From NCBI GenBank assembly GCA_023488925.1, contig JAMDDA010000101.1:1-6581 (forward strand): 6,581 bases of DNA. Reading direction: 5' to 3'. Shown piece by piece: positions 1 through 6,581 of the stretch; positions within the stretch are counted from its first letter, which is position 1; every line of letters starts with the position of its first letter. The translations under genes and the position numbers were made by a program. Source of the stretch: Actinomycetota bacterium (lineage in GTDB: Bacteria > Actinomycetota > Thermoleophilia > RBG-16-64-13). Under the pieces are notes generated by a model. It had not been told where the DNA came from, did not search any database, and was given only the letters and a program-made list of their open reading frames with translations.

Positions 1-815
<815 letters not shown>

Positions 816-819
<4 letters not shown>

Positions 820-2276
820 CGGATCACCTCCACGATCGGCGGCAGAGCTCGGAACGCCAACCGCTGCTCGAGAGCATGGGCCGCTTCCAGCAGACCCTGC
901 TCGCTGAAGTGGGGGCCGATGAGCTGCAGGCCCACCGGCAGCCCGCGGGAGAGACCGGCGGGAAGACTGATGGCGGGCAGACCGGCCAGGTTCACCGGGA
1001 TGGTGCACAGGTCGGAGAGATACATGGCCAGGGGGTCCTCCGTGCGTTCACCGATGGTAAAAGCTACGGTCGGCGAGGTGGGCGATATCAGGTAGTCGAA
1101 GCGCGCGAAGGCCCGCTGGAAATCCTCGATGATGAGGGTACGGGTGCGCTGGGCTTGGCCGTAGTAGGCCTCGTAGTAGCCGGCGGAGAGGACATAGGTG
1201 CCGATCATGATGCGCCGCTTGACCTCGGGGCCGAAGCCTTCGCTGCGGCTGCGCAGGTACATCTCGAACAGGTTCTCGGTCCCGGCGGTGCGGTGGCCGT
1301 AGCGGACGCCGTCGAACCGGGCCAGGTTGGAGCTGGCTTCCGCCGGAGCGATGATGTAGTAGGCGGCGATGCCCTTGGCCACGCTGGGCAGACTCACCTC
1401 CTCGCAGACCCCGCCGAGCGCGTGAATATGGGCCACGGCGTCGTTGAAGACCTCGCGCACCCCCGCCTCGCAGGCGTCCCCCATGAACTCGCCGATGATG
1501 CCGAAGCGCTTACCGACGAGGTCGGTGGCCCGGGGGATGGCGATGGGCTGCGGCAATCCCAGGCTGGTGGAATCCATAGGGTCACGGCCCGCGATCAGGT
1601 CGAGCAGCGCGGCGGCGTCCTTCACATCGCGGGTGAGCGGCCCGATCTGGTCGAGGGAGCTGGCGAAAGCCACCAGGCCGTAGCGGCTCACAGCGCCGTA
1701 AGTGGGCTTGAGGCCCACCACCCCGCACAGGGAAGCGGGTTGGCGGATGGATCCTCCCGTGTCGGTACCGAGGGCCCAGGGCGCCTCGGCCGCGGCCACA
1801 CAGGCGGCGGAGCCCCCACTCGAGCCTCCGGGCACCCGCTCCAGGTCCCAGGGGTTGCGCGTGAGCTGATAACCGGAGTTCTCGGTGGAGCTGCCCATGG
1901 CGAACTCATCCATGTTGAGCTTGCCCAGGAAGATCAACCCGGCCTCGCGCAGCTTGGCCACGGCCGTGGCATCGTAGGGAGGGACGTACCCTTTCAGGAT
2001 CTTCGAACCGCATGTGGTCTCGACCCCTTCCGTGCAGAGCACGTCTTTGAGAGCGATGGGGACACCCTCCCAGGGCTTGCGCTCGGCGGGCCGCTTGGCG
2101 TCGACGGCAGCCGCCCGGCGCAGGGCCTCCTCCTGAGTCACCAACAGATAGGCGCCGACCTGCGGGTCCAGGGCTGCGATCTGGTCGAGATAGAGACGCA
2201 CGAGCTCCGTGGCCGAGACCTCGCGCGAGGCCAACAGCTCACGACAGCGTAAGGCGGTCAACGAGAAGGCGTCCAC
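816..2276 (-). CDS. gatA: Aspartyl/glutamyl-tRNA amidotransferase subunit A (amidase)
   Basis: GatA is the glutaminase/amidase subunit of GatCAB. It hydrolyses glutamine and passes ammonia to GatB for transamidation of Glu-tRNA(Gln) or Asp-tRNA(Asn). The product is 486 residues, normal for the family. The amidase-signature Ser-cisSer-Lys triad is visible: Lys77 in ALKDVL, Ser152 in GGSSGGSA (150-157) and the nucleophile Ser176 in [11 protein letters not shown] (171-181). The 24-residue spacing of the two serines matches characterised GatA proteins. The C-terminal block with [12 protein letters not shown] and [11 protein letters not shown] is intact. I chose the GTG at 2274-2276, 8 bp after the gatC stop and preceded by AGGGG; another in-frame GTG lies 6 bp upstream. 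The frame stays open upstream through gatC to about 3128, but that part has no GatA homology. The stop overlaps the gatB start by 4 bp. Confidence 0.97.
822..831 (-). promoter_or_regulatory. Very strong Shine-Dalgarno site of gatB inside the gatA 3' end
   Basis: On the minus strand the sequence GGAGGTGATC lies two bases before the gatB ATG, with the GGAGG core 7 nt from the start. All ten bases are complementary to the usual bacterial 16S rRNA 3' end. The same bases encode the last residues of GatA (VEVIR), so the end of GatA is written within a ribosome binding site. It fixes the gatB start and suggests GatB initiation does not depend only on coupling through the ATGA overlap. Confidence 0.85.
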
Positions 2277-2284
2277 GACCACCC

Positions 2285-2566
2285 CTAACCGATGCGGGGC
2301 ACGACGAACTGCCCCCGTTCGACCGCCGGGCCGCCGGCCACGGCCTGGTCTTGGGCGAGGCAGGGTCGCGCCTCGTCGGGCCGGAAGACGTTCTTGACCG
2401 CCACGGCATGGGCGGTGGGCTCCACCCCCGAGAGATCGAGTTCGCCGAGCTGCTGCACGTAGTCGAGGATCTTCGACAGTTCCCGGGCCAGGCGCTCGAA
2501 CTCGTGCTCTTCGAAGCGCAGGCGGGCCAGACGCGCGACGTGCTCCACCTCTTCTCGGGAAATCAC
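2285..2566 (-). CDS. gatC: Aspartyl/glutamyl-tRNA amidotransferase subunit C
   Basis: GatC is the small scaffold subunit that wraps the GatA-GatB interface and stabilises the amidotransferase. With a GTG start at 2564-2566 the product is 93 residues, the usual size. Recognisable family features are the N-terminal ISREEVEHVARLARL helix, the middle segment with LSKILDYVQQLGELDLSGVEP, and the stretch AVKNVFRPDEARPCL that precedes the extended C-terminal tail. GGAG about 10 nt before the GTG (minus-strand AGGAAAGGAG) supports this start. The frame runs further upstream without a stop, but that part crosses the promoter and shows no homology. gatC is first in the operon, 8 bp before gatA. Confidence 0.95.
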   Translation of the reverse strand: MISREEVEHVARLARLRFEEHEFERLARELSKILDYVQQLGELDLSGVEPTAHAVAVKNVFRPDEARPCLAQDQAVAGGPAVERGQFVVPRIG

Positions 2567-2609
2567 GGTGGGGTTTCTCCTTTCCTCGTCCCGGACACGG
2601 GCTCCCCGG

Positions 2610-2637
2610 ATTATATACCGACGGCGCACAGGTCCAA
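2610..2637 (-). promoter_or_regulatory. Sigma-70-type promoter of gatCAB
   Basis: The minus strand carries a perfect TATAAT -10 (2610-2615) and TTGGAC as -35 (2632-2637, 3 of 6 bases), separated by 16 bp. Transcription would begin near 2603, giving a leader of about 37 nt that includes the gatC ribosome binding site. It lies downstream of the csp terminator, as expected for a separate unit. This AT-rich hexamer stands out in GC-rich surroundings. The -10 is convincing, the -35 weak. Confidence 0.65.
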
Positions 2638-2647
2638 GAAAGGGAGA

Positions 2648-2666
2648 GGGCGCCGGGGAGGCGCCC
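2648..2666. repeat. Perfect 7-bp stem inverted repeat upstream of the gatCAB promoter
   Basis: GGGCGCC (2648-2654) and GGCGCCC (2660-2666) flank a 5-nt loop. The element lies 10 bp upstream of the gatCAB -35. On neither strand is it followed by a real T-tract, so it is not a convincing terminator. It could be a binding site, a secondary hairpin in read-through RNA from csp, or chance in GC-rich DNA. Confidence 0.35.
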
Positions 2667-2738
2667 TTGAGGAGAAAGGAGAGCTTGGATGGGAAACTCT
2701 CTGGGCCCATTATCGGCACTCGCGGGCGGGACTTTAGC

Positions 2739-2769
2739 AAAAAAATGAAAGACCCCGCCGAGGCGGGGC
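2739..2769 (-). terminator. Rho-independent terminator of csp
   Basis: On the minus strand CCCCGC, a CTCG-type loop and GCGGGG (2753-2768) form a 6-7 bp GC stem, followed by a T-rich tail ending in seven Ts (2739-2751). It begins 26 bp after the csp stop. It separates csp from the gatCAB unit. Confidence 0.85.
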
Positions 2770-2794
2770 CTGGGGGCAGGGGAGTCGCCGCCGC

Positions 2795-2995
2795 TCAGAG
2801 AGGCACCACGTTGGTGGCCTGCAGACCCTTCGGGCCTTGGACCACATCGAAACGGACCGCCTGCCCCTCCTGGAGAGTGCGGAACCCTTCTGTCTTGATC
2901 TCCGAGAAGTGCACGAAGACGTCTTCCCCCTCCGGCCTTTCGATGAAGCCGTACCCCTTCTCGGGGCTGAACCACTTGACCGTACCGTCCGCCAA
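2795..2995 (-). CDS. csp: Cold-shock domain protein (CspA family)
   Basis: This is a 66-residue single-domain cold-shock protein, a cytoplasmic OB-fold that binds single-stranded RNA and DNA and acts as an RNA chaperone. The sequence shows the family opening GTVKWF (4-9), RNP1 as KGYGFI (13-18), RNP2 as DVFVHF (25-30), and a C-terminal strand ending [10 protein letters not shown]. The length is standard. The start is a TTG at 2993-2995, with GGAGG 9 nt upstream; no ATG or GTG fits the domain, and the open frame further upstream crosses the rpoD terminator region. It lies downstream of rpoD and ends at its own terminator. The symbol is generic because the paralogue number cannot be judged here. 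Confidence 0.95.
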   Translation of the reverse strand: MADGTVKWFSPEKGYGFIERPEGEDVFVHFSEIKTEGFRTLQEGQAVRFDVVQGPKGLQATNVVPL

Positions 2996-3033
2996 ACCTA
3001 CGACCCTCCGTTCTTTCGAGCGACCTGACCGCC

Positions 3034-3090
3034 GCCGGGAGCCGCTGGGCGTGACCGGAAAAAAAACCGGGGCCACTCGCCCAGCCCGGC
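3034..3090 (-). promoter_or_regulatory. Possible csp leader with mutually exclusive hairpins
   Basis: Minus-strand GCTGGGCG (3085-3078) is perfectly complementary to CGCCCAGC (3051-3044). The stem extends by GCCGG (3090-3086) with CCGGC (3038-3034) around a 5-nt bulge. Inside, CCGG (3070-3067) can pair with CCGG (3055-3052) across the eight-T run. This 13-bp structure uses bases of the terminator stem at 3067-3089, so only one of the two can form, as in a terminator/antiterminator pair. Whether it regulates csp is inference; the simpler reading is an rpoD terminator in GC-rich sequence. Confidence 0.35.
3059..3090 (-). terminator. Intrinsic terminator after rpoD
   Basis: On the minus strand CCGGG (3089-3085) pairs with CCCGG (3071-3067), with one extra C-G pair after a bulged C, followed directly by eight Ts (3066-3059). 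It sits about 70 bp after the rpoD stop and 64 bp before the csp start, so it would end dnaG-rpoD transcripts. The stem is short, but the T-tract is the best in the window. Confidence 0.7.
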
Positions 3091-3100
3091 ATGCTTACAC

Positions 3101-3128
3101 AGTATCCCAAGGCTTCCAAGAGGGTCAA
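3101..3128 (-). promoter_or_regulatory. Candidate csp promoter
   Basis: TTGACC (3123-3128, 5 of 6 matches to the -35 consensus) and GATACT (3101-3106, 4 of 6 to the -10) are 16 bp apart on the minus strand. The predicted start near 3095 would give csp a leader of about 100 nt that runs through the terminator hairpin. I see no better promoter in the 63 bp between the T-tract and csp. This is pattern matching only. Confidence 0.35.
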
Positions 3129-3131
3129 GAA

Positions 3132-3145
3132 GCCGCCGAAGCAGC
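3132..3145 (-). terminator. UUCG-capped hairpin just after rpoD
   Basis: On the minus strand GCTGC, TTCG, GCGGC forms a five-pair stem (one G-T wobble) closed by a C(UUCG)G tetraloop, an unusually stable loop. It starts 14 bp after the rpoD stop and is followed by only TTCTT. It may be a weak first terminator or a 3'-end stabiliser of the rpoD message. Confidence 0.3.
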
Positions 3146-3159
3146 CCTCCCCCGGCGTA

Positions 3160-4251
3160 TCAAAGAAGATCCTTCAAGCGTTGGGCGTCGCGGTAGTTCT
3201 TGAGACGGTTGAGGGTCTTCGCCTCCACTTGGCGGATGCGCTCCCGGGTGACGCCGAACCGTTCGCCCACCTCCTCCAGCGTGCGGGGTTGCTCGCCCCC
3301 CAACCCGAAGCGCAGTTCGAGGACCTTGCGCTCCCGTACGGTCAAGGTGTCGAGAACGCGGCGCAGCTCCTCGTGCCGTATCTTGCGGGCCACGGCCTCG
3401 AGAGGCTGATCGGCTTCCAGGTCTTCGATGAAGTCGCCGAGCTCGGAGTCGTCGTCTTCGCCCAGGGGCGTCTCCAGGGAGAGGGGCTCCTGCGCCGCCT
3501 TGAGGATGTCACGCACGCGGGCGGGTGTCATGCCCATCTCGGCGGCGATCTCCTGGACGCCGGGCTCGCGCCCGTTCCTCTGCACGAGGTCGCGTTGCAC
3601 GGCTTTGACCTTGTTGATGGTCTCGACCATGTGAACGGGGACGCGGATGGTGCGGGCCTGATCGGCGATGGCCCGGGTAATGGCCTGCCGGATCCACCAC
3701 GTGGCGTAGGTGCTGAACTTGAAGCCCCGGTCGGGGTCGAACTTCTCGACCGCCCTGATCAGACCCAGGTTGCCCTCCTGGATGAGATCCAGGAAAAGCA
3801 GACCCCGACCCACGTATCGCTTGGCGATGGACACAACCAGACGCAGGTTGGCCTCGGTGAGCCGTCGCTTGGCCTCCACATCCTTGCAGCGCACCCGCCG
3901 GGCGAGAGTGATCTCCTCCTCGGCGGTGAGCAGCGGAACCTTCCCGATCTCCCGGAGATAGAGACGCACCGGATCGTCGGCCGAGTGATCGATGGCCAGA
4001 TCCAGCTTGCTGAGGAACGCCTCCTCCTCGGAGTAGTCCTCGTCTGCTGCCATTTGGGCGTCTTCACCACCCTCGACAATCTCCACGCCCAGCTCGTGCA
4101 GTCGACAATAAAGATCTTCGAGATCCTCGGGGGCCAGGTCTACGCCCTGCAGCAGCTCGCTCACCTCGTCGGGGGAGAGGGTGCCCGCATCCGTTCCCCG
4201 GGAGACCACCGCCTGGATCGCTGCTTCGCTCTGCGCCGCCTGGTCGGTCAC
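3160..4251 (-). CDS. rpoD: RNA polymerase primary sigma factor (RpoD/SigA)
   Basis: This is the housekeeping sigma-70 that directs core RNA polymerase to -10/-35 promoters. The product is 363 residues, close to the compact SigA of Gram-positive bacteria and without the long non-conserved insert of the proteobacterial protein. Visible parts: an acidic region 1.1-like segment (about 24-85), region 1.2 starting [11 protein letters not shown] (93-103), region 2 with [15 protein letters not shown] and the -10-reading helix [17 protein letters not shown] (179-195), region 3 (about 200-260), an acidic sigma-finger segment (266-283), and region 4 with the -35-reading helix-turn-helix [20 protein letters not shown] (324-343). 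Nothing conserved is missing. The GTG start lies 9 bp after the dnaG stop, with AGGGAAGG just upstream; the next Met (67) would delete region 1.1. It is co-transcribed with dnaG. Confidence 0.98.
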   Translation of the reverse strand: MTDQAAQSEAAIQAVVSRGTDAGTLSPDEVSELLQGVDLAPEDLEDLYCRLHELGVEIVEGGEDAQMAADEDYSEEEAFLSKLDLAIDHSADDPVRLYLREIGKVPLLTAEEEITLARRVRCKDVEAKRRLTEANLRLVVSIAKRYVGRGLLFLDLIQEGNLGLIRAVEKFDPDRGFKFSTYATWWIRQAITRAIADQARTIRVPVHMVETINKVKAVQRDLVQRNGREPGVQEIAAEMGMTPARVRDILKAAQEPLSLETPLGEDDDSELGDFIEDLEADQPLEAVARKIRHEELRRVLDTLTVRERKVLELRFGLGGEQPRTLEEVGERFGVTRERIRQVEAKTLNRLKNYRDAQRLKDLL

Positions 4252-4260
4252 AAACCTTCC

Positions 4261-6084
4261 CTACCCTTCCTCGACATCGGCCAGCATGCTCCTCACCTGG
4301 TGCAGCAGAACCTCCAGCCGCACCAGCCGACGTTCACTATCGGCATCGGCGTCGCCCTCCTCGAGGGCACGGCGCAGCGCGGCGATGTTCCGCTGCAGGT
4401 GTTGTTCCTGCAGCCGCAGATGACGCTCGTGGAGCATGGCCTCCGAATAGGCACCGGAATCGGCCTCCATAACCAGGCGGATGAAGAAACGCCCCGCCGG
4501 GGAGCCCCGCGACACCAGCTCCTTGAGCACCACCCGTGGATCGGGGGCCGTAAACGCGCGGCACAACCCGGAGAAGGCTTCGCGGTGCACCGGGTCGACG
4601 AAGTGCTCAGGGGTGAGACCGCGCAGCACTTCGGCGGAAGTCTCAGGATTGGCGAGGGCCGCAACCAGGAACTCGCGCTCCACCACGAGTTCCGGCGAGC
4701 GGAGCCGCTCCCGGTGATCACGCAGCAAGCGCACACCACCCTCCTCGGCGCGGGCCGGGGAGCCTTCCCGCTCGGTCCTTTTGCCGGCCCGGCCCGCTTC
4801 CTGCAACAGAAGCGCGATATTTTCAGGCGACAGGCGGAGCCGGTCCGAAAGAAGGCGCAGCTGCTCCTCGCGCTCCTGCGGAGAGGTGGAGCGGGCCAAG
4901 ACCTCACGCACGGCCTCGAACAGCCGGACCCGCCCCTCGGCCGAGGTGGTGTCACCCTGCTCGAGGAGGCGCAGGAGCTCGAAACGCAACAACGAAACCT
5001 TCCGGCCCACCAGGCGGCGCACCTCGTCGGCCCCCCCGGCGCGGGCCGTATCGGCCGGGTCCTGTCCTTGGGGCAAAACGACCACCGTGGGCCGCAAGCC
5101 CCGGCGCCGGGCGAGATCGCCCGAGCGCAGCACGGCCTCGATACCCGCCCGGTCGGCGTCGTACATGAAGGTCACGTTGGAGGTGAGCCGAGTCAGGAGG
5201 GCGAGCTGGCCGTCGGTGAGGGCCGTGCCCATGGAGGCTACCACGTTGCCGATGCCGGCCTGAACCAGAGCGAGGACATCGGTATAGCCCTCGACCACGA
5301 GGACCTCATCCGCCTCGGTAATGGCCCTCCGCGCCTGGAAGAGCCCGTAAAGCAGGCGGCTCTTCTGATAGAGGAGCCCTTCGGGCGAGTTCAGGTACTT
5401 GGGTGTTTCCTCCCCCAGCGTCCTTCCCCCGAACCCGACGACCCGGCCCCTGTGATCGGCGAGTGGGAACATGAGCCTACCCCTGAAGCGGTCGTAGGCC
5501 TTTCCGGGCCGACGTACGAGCAGGCCCGCGGCCTCGAGATCCCGTTCGGTGTAACCCTCTTTGAGCGCTCGGTCGCACAATCCCCGCCAGGCGTTCGGCG
5601 CGAGCCCGACCTGAAAAGCCTCACACACCTCCCTGCCCAGGCCCCGGCCTTGCAAGTAGGCCCGAGCTCCTGCGCCCTCTTTGCTTTCCCAGAGGTAGCG
5701 GGCGTAAAACGCAGCCGTCTTTTCCAGGAGGGTGGCCAATCGGCGTTCCGTGCTCCGCACTGCCTGGTCGGGAGCGCCCCCCTCCTCATACTCCAGCGGC
5801 ACGGCGAACCGCTCGGCCAGCTGCTCCACGGCCTCGACGAAACTCAGGCTTTCCATGCGCTGCACGAAGGTCAGCACGTCCCCGCCCTCACCACACCCGA
5901 AGCAATAATAGAGCCCCTTGTCCGCGCTCACCGCGAACGAAGGCGTTTTCTCCTGGTGGAACGGACACAGACCGGTGTACGTGACCCCGCGCTTGCGCAG
6001 GCTGGTGTAGCCGGACACCACATCGACGATGTCCGCCGCGGCCAACACCGCCTCGACGGTCGAGTCCTTGATGCGGGGACTCAT
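4261..6084 (-). CDS. dnaG: DNA primase
   Basis: DnaG makes the RNA primers for lagging-strand and restart synthesis and works with the DnaB helicase at the fork. The product is 607 residues, a normal length. The N-terminal CHC2 zinc site is complete: Cys40, His43, Cys61, Cys64. The RNA polymerase domain includes the basic block YDRFRGRLMFPL (197-208). The TOPRIM catalytic core shows Glu265 in VVEGYTDV, the block SMGTALT (284-290), Asp309 and Asp311 in YDADRAG, and QDPAD (341-345). The C-terminal part (about 460-607), with REFLVAALANP, fits the helicase-binding domain. The ATG at 6082-6084 has AGGA 4 nt upstream. It is tightly coupled to rpoD. Bases 5723-5805 (codons 94-121) recur inverted at the window end; here they sit in uninterrupted primase sequence, so this copy is the genuine one. 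Confidence 0.98.
   Translation of the reverse strand: MSPRIKDSTVEAVLAAADIVDVVSGYTSLRKRGVTYTGLCPFHQEKTPSFAVSADKGLYYCFGCGEGGDVLTFVQRMESLSFVEAVEQLAERFAVPLEYEEGGAPDQAVRSTERRLATLLEKTAAFYARYLWESKEGAGARAYLQGRGLGREVCEAFQVGLAPNAWRGLCDRALKEGYTERDLEAAGLLVRRPGKAYDRFRGRLMFPLADHRGRVVGFGGRTLGEETPKYLNSPEGLLYQKSRLLYGLFQARRAITEADEVLVVEGYTDVLALVQAGIGNVVASMGTALTDGQLALLTRLTSNVTFMYDADRAGIEAVLRSGDLARRRGLRPTVVVLPQGQDPADTARAGGADEVRRLVGRKVSLLRFELLRLLEQGDTTSAEGRVRLFEAVREVLARSTSPQEREEQLRLLSDRLRLSPENIALLLQEAGRAGKRTEREGSPARAEEGGVRLLRDHRERLRSPELVVEREFLVAALANPETSAEVLRGLTPEHFVDPVHREAFSGLCRAFTAPDPRVVLKELVSRGSPAGRFFIRLVMEADSGAYSEAMLHERHLRLQEQHLQRNIAALRRALEEGDADADSERRLVRLEVLLHQVRSMLADVEEG
5723..5805. repeat. Inverted repeat, internal arm within dnaG
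   Basis: These 83 bases are the exact reverse complement of 6499-6581, with no mismatch. The first differing base pair is 5806 against 6498. The arm encodes DnaG residues 94-121 in the segment just after the zinc domain and is continuous with primase sequence on both sides, so this arm is in its natural place. Confidence 0.97.
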
Positions 6085-6112
6085 GGGATCCTGGCGCCTC
6101 GTGTGCGGGTGT

Positions 6113-6133
6113 CGTCAAGGGAAGGGGTTGACG
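6113..6133. promoter_or_regulatory. Palindrome over the predicted dnaG transcription start
   Basis: CGTCAA (6113-6118) and TTGACG (6128-6133) form a 6-bp inverted repeat with a 9-bp spacer. It starts one base downstream of the dnaG -10 and covers the predicted start site near 6128, where a repressor would block initiation. I do not recognise it as a known operator. Chance is possible for a 6-bp arm. Confidence 0.3.
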
Positions 6134-6134
6134 C

Positions 6135-6143
6135 AGTATAACA
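6135..6143 (-). promoter_or_regulatory. Extended -10 promoter of dnaG-rpoD
   Basis: The minus strand reads TGTTATACT: a TATACT -10 (5 of 6 to consensus) preceded by the TGn extended -10 motif. There is no good -35 at 16-18 bp, which extended -10 promoters tolerate. Transcription would begin near 6128, giving a leader of about 44 nt before dnaG. It is an AT-rich island in a very GC-rich gap. Confidence 0.55.
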
Positions 6144-6145
6144 AA

Positions 6146-6180
6146 GGCCGGACGGGCAGGCGCCGCGGGCGGCGCTCGCG
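6146..6180. repeat. 35-bp direct repeat, copy 1 (dnaG-proximal)
   Basis: This copy is identical over 35 bp to 6222-6256, with a 76-bp period; similarity continues for 9 more bases with two mismatches. Each copy contains GCGCCGCCCGCGGCGC (minus strand), a 6-7 bp GC hairpin. On the minus strand this copy runs directly into the dnaG -10 region. It resembles small palindromic intergenic repeats, but genome-wide copies cannot be seen here. Confidence 0.85.
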
Positions 6181-6199
6181 ACGGGGGCTATCGCTCGGG

Positions 6200-6222
6200 C
6201 CGCCCATAGAGCCGAAGGGCGG
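6200..6222. repeat. GC hairpin between the two direct repeats
   Basis: CCGCCC (6200-6205) pairs with GGGCGG (6217-6222) across an 11-nt loop. Two further pairs follow after a G-G mismatch. With the palindromes in the flanking repeats, it makes three consecutive GC-rich hairpins in the dgt-dnaG gap. None has a T-tract, so a rho-independent terminator is not well supported. Confidence 0.45.
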
Positions 6223-6256
6223 GCCGGACGGGCAGGCGCCGCGGGCGGCGCTCGCG
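6222..6256. repeat. 35-bp direct repeat, copy 2 (dgt-proximal)
   Basis: This is the second exact copy of the element at 6146-6180. On the minus strand it begins 8 bases after the dgt stop codon, so its hairpin would form at the very end of the dgt message and could protect its 3' end or slow transcription. There is no following T-run. Confidence 0.85.
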
Positions 6257-6264
6257 GCGAGGGC

Positions 6265-6498
6265 TCACCGTGCCCACGAACGGGGCACGAAGGCTTCAAA
6301 GTAGACGCGCTGAGCGTAACGGTCGGTCATGCCGGCGATGTAGTCGGTGACCGCCCGCACGAGCCGGTCGCGCTCCGCCGCGGAGCCGGGAGCGCCGGTG
6401 AACCCGGGCAGCAGCTGCGGGTGAGACATGAAGTGAGCGAACAGGTTGCCCAGCAGGTCGCGGATGGTCTCCTCGCCGCTGGCCTCCACCGAGCGCGG
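6265..6498 (-). CDS. dgt: dGTP triphosphohydrolase, C-terminal fragment cut at a sequence junction
   Basis: Dgt is an HD-domain enzyme that removes triphosphate from dGTP and related dNTPs, lowering the dNTP pool. Only the last 77 residues are here. The segment IRDLLGNLFAHFMSHPQLLP followed by RAVTDYIAGMTDRYAQRVYFEAF is the conserved C-terminal helical region of the bacterial dGTPase family; the catalytic HD motifs would lie further upstream. Family resemblance ends at about 6498. Beyond that the same frame stays open to the window edge but reads antisense to dnaG, because bases 6499-6581 are an inverted dnaG copy. The true upstream part of dgt is therefore missing, probably through an artefact. 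A GTG at 6487-6489 could be taken for a start but lies inside the domain. dgt before dnaG-rpoD is an order I know from Clostridia-like bacteria. Confidence 0.85.
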   Translation of the reverse strand, partial: PRSVEASGEETIRDLLGNLFAHFMSHPQLLPGFTGAPGSAAERDRLVRAVTDYIAGMTDRYAQRVYFEAFVPRSWAR

Positions 6499-6581
6499 GC
6501 CGTGCCGCTGGAGTATGAGGAGGGGGGCGCTCCCGACCAGGCAGTGCGGAGCACGGAACGCCGATTGGCCACCCTCCTGGA
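6499..6581. repeat. Inverted repeat, terminal arm: misplaced dnaG copy
   Basis: The last 83 bases repeat 5723-5805 exactly on the opposite strand, and the match runs off the window edge. The arm replaces what should be dgt coding sequence, so this copy is the misplaced one. Perfect identity, the short 693-bp separation and the terminal position fit a fold-back amplification chimera or an assembly error at a contig end; a natural inverted duplication is possible but less likely. Confidence 0.9.

Noticed and set aside
2705..2738. GATAAT near 2711-2716 (minus strand) as a second gatCAB promoter
   Set aside because: No -35-like hexamer lies at 16-18 bp upstream, and the TATAAT at 2610-2615 is better placed.
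2277..3128. N-terminal extension of gatA, whose frame is open for about 280 codons upstream of the chosen start
   Set aside because: The extension crosses gatC, the gatCAB promoter, the csp terminator and csp in another frame. GatA homology starts at the GTG at 2276.
3091..6141. Plus-strand open frame of 1016 codons running opposite rpoD and dnaG
   Set aside because: It is exactly antisense to two highly conserved genes, has no recognisable domain and no good start. GC-rich third positions remove stop codons on the opposite strand, which explains its length.
6128..6142. Plus-strand promoter from TTGACG and the nearby TATAAC
   Set aside because: The two hexamers are only 4 bp apart, and there is no plus-strand gene for them to serve.
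6499..6581. Reading the fused frame as a novel N-terminal part of Dgt
   Set aside because: The sequence is a perfect inverted copy of dnaG, so the translated residues are antisense primase, not dGTPase.

Overview
The window is a GC-rich stretch of bacterial chromosome, and every supported gene lies on the minus strand. Read in the direction of transcription, from high to low coordinates, the order is: 3' end of dgt (dGTP triphosphohydrolase), dnaG (primase), rpoD/sigA (primary sigma factor), a small cold-shock protein gene (csp), gatC, gatA and the first 273 codons of gatB. All are housekeeping genes of replication, transcription and translation. The short SigA-like sigma factor, the dgt-dnaG-rpoD order, the GatCAB amidotransferase and the strong Shine-Dalgarno sites fit a high-GC member of the Bacillota (Clostridia-, Symbiobacterium-, Limnochordia- or Thermaerobacter-like). 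That placement is inferred from gene content and cannot be fixed to a genus here.

Layout by transcription unit. (1) dnaG and rpoD form a tight pair 9 bp apart, the core of the macromolecular synthesis operon, with dgt upstream instead of rpsU. The 180 bp between dgt and dnaG holds two copies of a 35-bp palindrome-containing direct repeat, a third hairpin between them, and a likely extended -10 promoter for dnaG with a small palindrome over its predicted start site. (2) rpoD is followed by an intrinsic terminator and then csp, which starts with TTG. A weak promoter match upstream of that terminator would place the terminator in the csp leader, where it competes with a longer alternative hairpin. 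(3) csp ends at a clear terminator. A TATAAT promoter then opens the gatC-gatA-gatB operon, with 8 bp between gatC and gatA and a 4-bp ATGA overlap between gatA and gatB. GatCAB converts Glu-tRNA(Gln) and/or Asp-tRNA(Asn) to the amidated forms.

The most unusual thing in the window is probably technical. The last 83 bases (6499-6581) are a perfect reverse complement of an internal piece of dnaG (5723-5805), and the dgt coding sequence stops making sense exactly at that junction. This looks like a fold-back chimera or misassembled contig end, not a natural arrangement. I found no phage, CRISPR, defence or transposon genes, no RNA genes, and no sign of a new multi-gene system. The points of biological interest are regulatory: the csp leader and the dgt-dnaG intergenic repeats.
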